Assembly (NCBI GenBank): GCA_964017065.1
Contig: OZ024789.1
Location: 2,043,016 to 2,107,015 of the forward strand
DNA from: Haliclona indistincta
Taxonomy: Eukaryota > Porifera > Demospongiae > Haplosclerida > Chalinidae
Length of the DNA stretch: 64,000 nucleotides
Direction of reading: 5' to 3'
The notes under the pieces are model-generated. The model ran no database searches. It worked only from the letters and a program-made list of their open reading frames with translations, and had not been told where the DNA came from. Below are positions 43,352 through 53,698 of this stretch, in pieces (position 1 is the first letter of the stretch; each line of letters opens with the position of its first letter). The position numbers and the translations under genes were made by a program.

Positions 43352-46346
43352 ATGTTCATCATCATCATTGGTCTGTATCTCAGCATCATAGTACCAGCAG
43401 CTGCTGCTGAACCTGATTGTAAGTCTCACTACAGATACATGAGCAAGGCATATATAAATTTTCTCTATAGCTGGCCCTGTGTCAGTGAGTGCTCTTCTCG
43501 GAGAGAATGCTGTGTTCTACTGTAATGGTAGTGGTGCTATAATCCAGTGGATAGTTGATGGAGTGTATGCAACTCATTCTAACATTACTGCACGAGGGAT
43601 AGCTATATATACTGAGACATTGTCTGGGAACAAACTTCAATCCACTCTCACTGTACCAGCAACACTAGAGAATAATGGTACTACTGTACAGTGTGTGCTG
43701 TTTCCTGGTGGGGTGACCAGTGACAAAGCTACTCTGACTGTTCTTCATGGTAAGATAAATACATACACATCAGTGATTTAGAAGGTGACGTATAAATCTA
43801 GCACTCGCTCTCTCATTGTGCGCTCCTGGAGAGTTTCTCTTCAGCGCTCTTTGTTTCCCAACAGCCCTTTCTGTTCTTGTTCTAAGGAACAGTGTAAAAT
43901 TATTCATTGTCTCGCCACAATTATTACAGTACTGTGGATGTGTAATAGTCGAGGGAGTTGATGGTGGTTAGTGGTTGCTACTAAAGTATGCATATTGATA
44001 TCTTGGTTTCTGATTGTGTGCACAAGGCGCTGAATGAATCGATTTTGTGTGGGAATGTAGTACGGCATGGCGTTTCAAGCAGACCGCAGACTTGTTCTCC
44101 TGCGGCAAAACAGTGTATGTCTGCTTGAACATGGTGGAAGGGTGTATTGATATCATCTATAAGTTTTCTCTGCTTGTTGCAGGTATTGCTCAAGTTACGA
44201 ATGTCAGATTAAACCCTTCATTCAACTCTCTACTGTGGGATCATGCTGCTGGTAGTGGTATAATGTATCGAGTGATTCTGTTGAATAGCAATATTGGTCA
44301 ACTGATAGTCAATGAAACCACCTCTACCACACACCTCTCACTACCTACCCTCCAGTTGTGTCAGTATTACACAGCTAATGTGACTGCATTCACAGCTGAA
44401 CTGCACAGTGATACTGTTGTTACTGAAGTGAGAGTACCAGGAGGTGAGTGAGTGGGTGTATGCTGTAAATATTATGCAACCATGCTTGTTTCCCCATACA
44501 GAGTACTATGACCTGGACATCTTGTCAAGTAAAGTAGTAGTCTTCAATAACACTCACAGTAGAGTTTCTTTCACTGTCAATATACAAGAGGTGAGAAGAT
44601 TAGTACAATATGCGCTATACATATCCTCAATGTATTATTGTAGCGGAGTGTTCTTATCTGTCCTGAGCAGAAAATATTACCTGACACTTATCCATTGTCC
44701 AATTTTTCTGACAAAACCACTCACTCTGAAGTTGCTATAACACAACCAGGAGTGATCGACTTTAATGTTCTGATAGAAAGCAGCTGCCATTGTGCAGCAG
44801 AATTTGTGATAGTTGCTAGCGACAGGGACGTTGAGATGGAAACAGTGTTCTTCAGTAAGTCACTAGTACATGTGGTTTAGTGTGTATACTATATCTAATC
44901 ATAGGTACTTTTATGATCCAAAGCTGCAATGTGACCACACCCAACCACACCTCCATTCTAGTGGTCTGCACTCTTGCTATTAATTCAAACGTTTCAGGAC
45001 TTGTGGTGGTTGAAAATGAGAGAACTAATGAGACGCTGAAGAAACCATTGTCACAAACCAGATCAGTTATCTTCACTGGTCTAGAACCAGGAGTGCGGTA
45101 TAGAGTGCGTGCTTACGATGACGCCAGTTCTTCTACTGCTGCATATGAGCAGTCTCTGTTTTTAAACAATATTATACCTAGTCCATCTTGTCTCAAGTCA
45201 TCCACAATATTCCCAACAGGTATACAACTGTGTTGTTCAAATGCTGTAGCTTGCTTCGTGTATAGAAACAAGATTGTTATCAAGTTCTCTCAGTGTGTTG
45301 AGCAACAATGTCTCACCATCTGTGATGCCCATGCCAACAACAGGTATTGCAGTAGTTTATATAATATTATCATTGTTGTGCTTATCTAGTCGCTGGAGTA
45401 TCAATACCAGTACTTGTGTCTGTGGTAGTTATTGTCGTCATGGTGATCAGCATGAAGATAGTGATTGTTGCTCTCATTATAATATGCTCACGCAGGAAGA
45501 GTGATAGACTAAGTGAGTGGAATAGTACATGTACAGGTCCGTAAAACTTATAATTATGATACATGAAATGCTGACTGATCTGAATAAAAAATTTGTTTGT
45601 GATTCAAAATTAATATCGTACATAACTGCATTTATAAACTATTTCAATAGCATAATATTTTTCTATCATCATTCGATAACACATTATGTGTGTGTGACCT
45701 TAATTGTAGAATGTGGTATAACTAAAAGCATAATGCTGTATACAAATAAAGTATTAAGTCAGTTGATTATTACTGATCAATCTTTATAGCAATGCAGTCG
45801 AGAGAGGATGAACACAAGGAAATGGAGGACAGGTTCGTGCATCATAACATTGAGCTACACCTCTAGTATAGTTGCCTTAGTTGCATGTGTGACGAGTACG
45901 TAATAACTATGCCGTCACTGAAGTTATGTTCTCATGACCTCTCATTGTAGGTATACAGAACTGAAGATTACTCAACAGGTGAGACAATGCATAATGCTAC
46001 ATCACACCATTTTACTGAGCATAGATCAACAAACTTTTTTTTTCAACCCTGGCGTCTACATGAAATTTAATAGTGCCCTCAACCTGTGCTTGTAAAAATT
46101 AACTAAAAATTCGGTTTGTGTAAAAATTAACAAATTTTTAATTTTTCTTCTACACATTCATTATATAATTTTGTTAATTAATATCAGCTCAACTCTTTAC
46201 ATTGCTATCGCTCACTCACTACGGCACTATAGACGAGAAAGGAACCAGTCTATGCCGATATTCAGCATGACTCCTCTGATCCAGCACCAGCCGTCCCTTT
46301 ACCACTAGAGCCAGTACAGTATGCTACTATCACTGCAACAGTATAG
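43352..46346 (+). CDS. Receptor copy C: Ig/FN3 transmembrane protein, ITIM-like tail
   Basis: Eleven exons: 43352-43418 (signal peptide), 43471-43749 (Ig), 44183-44443 (FN3-like), 44502-44590 and 44644-44854 (unrecognised domain), 44905-45219 (second FN3-like), 45266-45343 (stem), 45390-45512 (TM), then a class 2 tail from 45790-45832, 45951-45978 and 46233-46346. The sum is 1608 nt, 536 codons with stop. The tail reads SREDEHKEMED, then EPVYADIQHD, a Pro/Ala linker and EPVQYATI; VQYATI fits the ITIM consensus (V/I/L/S-x-Y-x-x-I/L/V). The ectodomain is nearly the same as A and D, but the tail matches copy E and remnant 0, so ectodomain and tail have been recombined. The first donor is intact GT. 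Upstream sequence differs from that shared by A and D, implying a different promoter. Confidence 0.88.
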
Positions 46347-46377
46347 AGGGTTAGTCACTGAGTATAATGTTTGTTAT

Positions 46378-47290
46378 TGTATACTTCCTGTTTAGATCAA
46401 AGACACCGCCCATGCGTTAAATCTGCTAGCGCACTCTCCAGCAAAACCACAGTGCATTATCAAAAATAATGCACTGCAGTTTCCCATTGAAAAGCAATGG
46501 GAAGAGAGTGTCCAGTGCGATATCAGAAATAATGCGCTGGCGGTGGTTTGTTTGATCAGACCACACTTCCTGTCAGCGTTTTTATACCATCACATGCTCC
46601 CAATACTAGTGGGTACAAATTAATCAAATTCATAATAAACAAACAGCTTGACTTAAAAATCCAACACAATTCTGCAGTTGTCCAGAGAACAAGTTTGACA
46701 GACCAACAGGAACGCTTGGAAGTAGAAGTAGGACTTGACATACGATACAGACCATACAGAAAGATTTCGGAGGATAGCGCTTCCTGTTCTCTTGCCTAGT
46801 TTCCAAAATAAACTTGCACAACCATTTACTAACTATCACAGGATCATTATAGTGAAGTAGGTCTCCTGGCACCGTTCAGAAGAAGTTGCCTTACCGGTTT
46901 CCATAATCCATTTATCAAAATTTTCTCAAGCCCCACGCGTTCACTCTAGACGTGTTCTCTGGATCAACTCCCTCGGCAGCCTTATCACATCTGCGTCAGA
47001 AGCGACTACAAATCGAGAACTGGGAGCCAATTCCGTCTTCTTTCGTCGTAATGATAGAGATTGACGGAGCTTTTAGCAGCAGGGCTACCTGTACCTTCAG
47101 CCATCTTGAAACGAACACATGGGATTCGCGCATGCACATTGATCTAAACAGAAAGGCACAATAAAACAATTAACGTATGGTTCCTTCGTGCATTATCGGA
47201 TTTATCCGCCCTCGTGCGCTATTTTTACCTACTCGACCGGAAGCTCGTGCGGATAAATCCGATAATGCACTCGGAACCATACGTTAACTA
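46378..47290. mobile_element. About 0.9 kb insertion between copies C and D
   Basis: The spacer after remnant 0 (34486-34540) and that after copy C align up to about 46378 and resume at about 47290 (ATAATAATTATTACCATG). The intervening 0.9 kb is absent from the first spacer, so it is an insertion here or a deletion there. Its right end is the hairpin at 47170-47287. It also repeats ATAATGCACTG-type palindromic text at 46450-46540. No ORF is supported. Confidence 0.55.
47170..47287. repeat. Hairpin, 118 bp
   Basis: TTAACGTATGGTTCC...CGTGCATTATCGGATTTATC pairs with the reverse complement ending ACGTTAA, with arms of about 40 bp around a GC-rich loop. It may mark one end of the inserted element. 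Confidence 0.75.
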
Positions 47291-47951
47291 TTACATAATA
47301 ATTATTACCATGTTTTGAAAGTGTTGTTGATCATAACAGTTCTGTATTTTGAGTAATTGCTGTTGACCTTTTAACCTCTGTGTATTAGAGGTCATTTTTA
47401 ACAGTGTGGATTATTTTTGTCATAATTATTATGCTTGAGAGACTTTCATGCCTTTTTGATCTATAAAAGAATCCATTTATCTATAAAAATCTACAATAAT
47501 TCTCTGAAGCATTAGTCCTGTCGCCCGTGTATAAATTACCAATTTCATTCTATTATTTGCTGTACTTGACTACTCACTGTACAATGTATGTTTAAAGTGC
47601 TTTATAACACACAGAGTGATATAGTGGACATGGACTGAACTCAGTGTTCTCCAGAAACAGTAATATCAAGTCGAACTAACTATATGCTTTGCAGGTGTTG
47701 TATTATAAGTAATTATCAGTGAAGTTGTTATAACAAAATAATTATTATTACAAGAGTACATTTTGTGTGAGTGAGTAGGTTCGATCAATGCGTGGGAGGA
47801 GAGGCTGATTCAGTACGAGACAAGAAGAGCTTGAGATGTGATGATAACCGGTTAACTCGCAGCAAATAATACAGCATATCAAAATTAGAGTCAGTAAGTC
47901 TTTGTCCAACAGCGCTGGAACTGGATTTAATACAGTGCAGTCGATAGCTAA

Positions 47952-48026
47952 GTTACGAGCCCCACCCACGTTCATTGGGCGTGGCTAAGATTCGTTTTCT
48001 CTGAATCGGAGTAGGCTTAGCTCAAT
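47952..48026 (+). promoter_or_regulatory. Conserved proximal upstream block of copy D (shared with copy A)
   Basis: About 75 bp directly before the ATG, including CATTGGGCGTGGCTAAGATT and TTTTCTCTGAAT...TAGCTCAAT, is nearly the same before copy A (35207-35283). It has an inverted CCAAT box and a GGGCGTGGC GC-box-like site. The start codon follows at once, so the 5' UTR is short if this is the promoter. Confidence 0.45.
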
Positions 48027-50431
48027 ATGTTCATCCTCGTCATCGTTCTGTATCTCAGCATCATGTTACCAGCAGCAGCTGCTGAACCTGATTGTAAGTC
48101 TCACTACAGATACATGAGCAAGGCATATATAAATTTTCTCTATAGCTGGCCCTGTGTCAGTGAGTGCTCTTATCGGAGAGAATGCTGTGTTCTACTGTAA
48201 TGGTAGTGGTGTGATAATCCAGTGGATAGTTGATGGAGTGTATGCAACTCATTCTAACATTACTGCACGAGGGATAGCAATATATACTGAGACATTGTCT
48301 GGGAACACAATTCAATCCACTCTCACTGTACCAGCAACACTAGAGAATAATGGTACTACTGTACAGTGTGTGCTGTTTCCTGGTGAGCTGACCAGTGATA
48401 AAGCTAATCTGACTGTTCTTCATGGTGAGCAGTGCAGAGATGATAAGACTTTTACATACAACACATTTGATGATGGTCGCAAAATGAAATTAATATTTTC
48501 TGACTATTGACGTTGCTACAGGTATTGCTCAAGTTACAAATGTCAGATTAAACCCTTCATTCAACACACTACTGTGGGATCATGCTGCTGGTAGTGATAT
48601 AATGTATCGAGTGGATCAGACTAATAGTCAACTGATAGTCAATGAAACCACCTCTACCACAAACCTCTCACTACCTACCCTCCGGTTGTGTCAGTATTAC
48701 ACAGCTAATGTGACTGCATTCACAGCTGAACTACACAGTGATACTGTTGTTACTGAACTGAGAGTACCAGGAGGTGAGTGGGTGTGTCATGCGATAAATA
48801 AAACATTATGCAACCATGTTTGTTGGTGTACACAGAGTACTATGACCTGGACATCTTGTCAAGTAAAGTAGTCGTCTTCAATACCACTCACTGTAGAGTT
48901 ACTTTCACTATCAATATACAAGAGGTGAGAAGATTAGAACAATACACTATACATAATTATCCTTAATGTATTAAATTTTTATTGTAGCGGAGTGTTCTTA
49001 CCTGTCCTGAGCAGAAAATATTTCCTGAAACGTATCCATTGTCCAATATTTCTGACAAAACTCCACACTCTGAAGTTGCTATTACACAACCAGGAGTGAT
49101 CAACTATACTGTTGTGATTGAAAACAGCTGCCATTGTGCAGCAGAATTTGTAATAGTTGCCAATGACAGGGACGTTGAGATGGAAACAGTGTTCTTCAGT
49201 AAGTCACTAGTACATGTGGTTTGGTATCTACTTAAACTTTAGGTACTTACAGGATTCAAATTTGTGAAGTGACCACACCCAACCACACCTCTATTCTAGT
49301 GAAATGTATTTTCGCAATTAATTCAAACATTTCAGGACTTGTGGTGGTGAAAAATGAGAGAACTAATGAGACGCTGAAGAAACCATTGTCACAAACCAGA
49401 TCAGTTATCTTCACTGGTTTAGAACCAGGAGTGCAGTATAGAGTGCGTGCTTACGATGACGCCAGTTCTTCCACTGCTGCATATGAGCAGTCTCTGTTTT
49501 TAAATGGTATCATGATAGTGAAACCTAGTCCATCGGGTAATGTGTCGTCCACGATACTCTCAACAGGTAAGCAATGTAACATCAGTGTTTTTCAAATGCT
49601 TGTATGCATACATGTAGGTACGAAGTTGTATTCAAGATCAACTGACATGTTGAGCAACAGTGTTTCACCTAGCATGTCACCTGTGGTACCCACATCAACA
49701 ACAGGTATAGTATTTCAATACACAATTCATTAACTTATAAATTTTGTTTGCATACAGCCGTTACGCTTTCCATTCTAGTTTCTGCTCCAATTATTTTTAT
49801 CATGGGAATCAGTGTTGTGGTGGTGACTATCATACTCATCGTTAAGTGTTCACGCAAGAAAAATAATAGACCAGGTGAGTGCACAGTACAATCAACAGTA
49901 CATTAGGTTCAGTCAGGCTGTCCCTTGTGATAGGGAGGCTTGAGAGGTCACAAGGCTGAGAGGTATGTACTTCGTGACCTGATCTACACCAAAGCATGGA
50001 TAATAATGTACTATCAGATTGTCGTGCATATAATTATTGCTGCATGTTTCAGTTATCCAAGCACTTATGGTCCCTGCATGCTACGTATAATACAGTTTGT
50101 CTTTACCATGTAGAACACTTTTTATACGCAAGTACACATGCATGTTTAACATCACCTATTGTTGATAAAATATGGACCAGCCTGAGCTAAGCTTTGTTGC
50201 TATACTTGATTATACTGTTACTATTTGTGATCTGATCGCATTTTGTATCTGATCACGTCAGGTGCTGAAGGTGTAGTTGATCATGTTCCAGTTGATGACA
50301 ATCCTGCTTACATCACAATGAAGAGGATCACCTTGAACAAGAACACTGCTTATGAGACTGTTAATATAACCAGTCATGATTATGAGACTGTTAATATAAC
50401 CAGTCACAATTATGAGACTGTTAGTAAATAA
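48027..50431 (+). CDS. Receptor copy D: Ig/FN3 transmembrane protein, triple YETV tail
   Basis: Nine exons: 48027-48093 (signal peptide), 48146-48424 (Ig), 48522-48773 (FN3-like, three codons shorter than in A), 48836-48924 and 48988-49198 (unrecognised domain), 49243-49566 (second FN3-like), 49618-49704 (stem), 49758-49874 (TM), 50262-50431 (tail). Total 1596 nt, 532 codons with stop, all in phase. The tail carries NPAYITM and three YETV units ten residues apart (AYETV, DYETV, NYETV), one more than B; the repeat unit is 30 bp at DNA level, so it can expand by slippage or unequal exchange. In the third domain a Ser of copies A and C is Cys (THCRV). It is most similar to copy A. Confidence 0.88.
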
Positions 50432-52008
50432 TTATTAACCAATGAAAGTTTGGATGTTATACCATACGGAATAGTGCTAATAATGGAATCACATCAGTAA
50501 ACCATTATTGTCTTAATGACATGCAGTGTTTCATTAATTTTAGCAATGATAATGACATATACATGTACGTTCACCTAATAGAACCATTATGATAATGCGT
50601 CACAAGTTCACATTTGAAAGCTTATTAATTTTTACAGTGTGATTTACATATTACAACCAGAACGAGAGAGGATTATGTTAAACTGACAATTATCAACTTA
50701 AAAGAAAAGAATCGGCATGAGCCTGAGAAAGGGTTGAGGAATCTATACATGCATGTAGTTGATTGAGAAGAGGGTTGTTAATGTTCTCTTTTACAGACTG
50801 CATGGGCTCCAGTACCAGAAAGCTGCACGAGTGCATGTGAGAGTGTCACAACATGTACAATGCATTACATTTAAATGACATACTACAGTAGACACAATGA
50901 TTTTCAAGCACAGAGTTATACTTACTGACTTGACTTCCATGAGCAGCGACTTGTGTATGCTAGTGCTTATAGTTATACTTATTTCTGAAAGGTCAAAGAC
51001 CTCTGATGCATCATAGTGTTGATAATCATAATGTCATGATGTTATACCATACGAAATAGTGCTAATAATGGAATCACATCAGTAAACCATTATTGTCTTA
51101 ATGACATGCAGTGTTTCATTAATTTTAGCAATGATAATGACATAACATGTACGTTCACCTAATAGACTCAAATTATACACACCATGCATATTCACAATCA
51201 AAAAAAACAGACAAAATGCTTGAATTCATGTGACTTACAATAACTACAAATTATTATCTGCTTCGCTAGATATATATAGCTATTGAAGCTATGAAAAATC
51301 TCAGTATTACCATGCCAAGCAGCATCTAATTGGTGAAACGAAGTCATTTTCGTAACACTATTTGGATTCTGAAGAACAATAATGTCATTATCATTGCTGT
51401 ACTGTCTACTGACTTGATAAGATCGAGTTTGAACCCAGAAGAGATTCAGACTCGAAGAAGAGAGAATAACTTACCGGGAAGAGCATCATGACAGCATAAA
51501 GGCCCTCAAATCATGCAAAGACCGACTGATTACTTAACAAGTATACATGGCTAAAGGGAGCCTTCTATATTTATAGCAGGCATCAAATGCAAAATACCAA
51601 ACAGATAGAGAGCAATAGAAATTGGGTCCTATAGCATAAACTCAGTGCTCCTACGCATGCATGCAAAAGTCCTCAGAGTCCTAGAGAGAAGAGAAAACAA
51701 TCAATGCAGCTTACATTCTCAAGACAACAGCAGTACACCTGTGATTATGAAGGAGAGAGAGCATGCAGGTATCAGCCACAATGAATAAGCCGCTTGATAG
51801 CAAAGAACCATATGCTTAAATGGAAATCTGCTCTCCAGCTGAGCATGCAGCCAGGATGCTTCATTTTTAACTCTTATTATCTTAAGGTGCATCACTAAAC
51901 CGTTTCAAAATGTGATTCATACTTCATGACCAAATTATAGCGATATTCAACTTTTGGTTGTATTAGCCCACTTAGGACTATATTAGTCAAGGAATACAAT
52001 AAGTATAT

Positions 52009-52128
52009 GTTATACCATGCCTACCCGTGGTGAATCACGAATACACGAAGCAATAACTATTAATCCCTAGGGATTAATGGTTATTGCTGAGTGTATTCAT
52101 GATACACCACAGGTAGGCATGGTATAAC
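52009..52128. mobile_element. Hairpin MITE, 120 bp
   Basis: GTTATACCATGCCTACCCGT is mirrored by ACAGGTAGGCATGGTATAAC, and the two arms meet at the palindrome ATTAATCCCTAGGGATTAAT, so the whole segment is one near-continuous inverted repeat. A few arm mismatches occur. Confidence 0.85.
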
Positions 52129-53135
52129 TGACTTGTATCATGGCAACCACAAGGCCCACTGATGTCTGTAGGTTTCTATAGGATAAATAAGGGCGGCTTG
52201 CACACTCTTTATAGTTTACTGGTGAGGTTAACTCGCAACTCTCAACCCTTCCTATTTTTCTCTCTGGAAGGTAGATCATTTCTATGATCTTTTTTTGCCC
52301 AGTGGGAGTCATGTGACTTCCTGTGGAATATCCAGATATACCACAGGAAATCACATGATAAACCGTGAAATATCTAGTTATTCCACAGGAAATCATGTGA
52401 CTTTCCATGGTATATCTGAAATACACCACTGGCAGTGCCTTTGAAAATAAGGCTTCCCATGGTACAAAGTAACATGTTGAACAACATGTTATTATATGTT
52501 GTACATTGTATGCATGTTGAGTAGCATGTTACTCAACATGTAATATAACATGTTGTTCTAGTGTGATGATGTATGTTCATAGAGGAAATTAGTGCACCAG
52601 TCAAGTTGCCATGCCTCACATAATGTATTATAGTAAATCCCTGACCTGTACTGCATGTTCAACAGAAAATGCTACGATTCTAGGCATTGAAAATACAGGC
52701 TGCATGGTTGGTATGAAAACGCACCATTTGTAATACTGCTGTCTAAACAACCCAGGAAATTGAACTCATTTTGACTTGATCCAGTTTCTGATCATCGATA
52801 TCAATTAATCTAATAATTCATCCGGCCCTCTAAACAATGCACTTTGCATGTATGAAGTGGTCTTTGTTCTGTTTGTAAATACTGCTTCACTGACACACCT
52901 GTTTGGACAATCTCCACAATTAATTTGGTTGTACCAAATACCTATTGTACATAATTATAGTACATGAGAAATACTTTAGCCACAGTATTGGAGTTGCGTG
53001 ATCATGAGGTGCAGCATACATGTACAACTATTATTGACAGCAATATAGACCATAGTGCAGTCTTGTCAATGCATGCCTGCATGATGATAATTCTATTCAT
53101 CATTTTTCGATTACAGTGGTTTGAAGAGGGGTTGT

Positions 53136-53477
53136 GGTAAAACCAGGAATGAGGGAACGGAGAATGAGGAACGGGGAACGAGAAACGACGGAGAAATTCG
53201 GAGCATAAGCAAAAGTTGCAGCCCACCAATCCCACTCTGCTGAAAATGCACATCAGAATACTAGGTCGCCCAGAATATTGGGCGCGTTAGGTTGGCATAC
53301 TTCCCGACGATCTTTAGCTAGGGCCGAAGGCCCGGTTTAGGACGACCCTCCCAACTTTGCGCAGTTAGGAGAAGGTTTTTAAGGTCTTGGGTACGGGTTT
53401 AGTGCGAGACCACGCCCACTCAATGCATATTCCTCGTTCCCCGTTCCCCATTCCCCGTTCCCTCATTCCTGGTTTAC
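53136..53477. mobile_element. Inverted-repeat element with GGGAACG-rich arms
   Basis: Left arm TAAAACCAGGAATGAGGGAA (about 53138-53185) and right arm ending CCCTCATTCCTGGTTTA (about 53432-53476) are reverse complements. Both arms consist of short GGAACGGGGAACGAG-type internal repeats. The centre of about 245 bp has no ORF. Confidence 0.75.
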
Positions 53478-53698
53478 CAATACCGTACCCTTTGAAGAGA
53501 TGCCACAGTCAAAGCGGAAGTAATACGTTGACCAATCAAACACGGCTGGTCACGTGCTGGCCTGAATTGAAGAGCGTGTTTGCGTAAGACGTGTTACTTC
53601 CGCTGTGACATGGCTCTCTTCACGTACAGCGTATTGTCGTAATGTACCGTACGTACCCTCAGTGTTTCTGCGCTCAACGCAGCGAGATCGCGTTTGGA

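Larger units (their letters stand above)
50432..53698 (+). other. Spacer between copies D and E with repeats
   Basis: A roughly 130-bp segment starting near TTATACCATACGGAATAGTG at 50458 is repeated directly at about 51043-51167, with two small differences. The region also holds two hairpins listed separately and palindrome-rich ACATGTTG text at 52460-52560. 52880-53040 resembles the spacer before copy B. No gene is supported. Confidence 0.6.

Noticed and set aside
52280..52430. ATCACATGA/CCACAGGAAAT repeats as a regulatory array
   Set aside because: Imperfect short palindromes in a repeat-rich spacer; no consistent spacing or known site.
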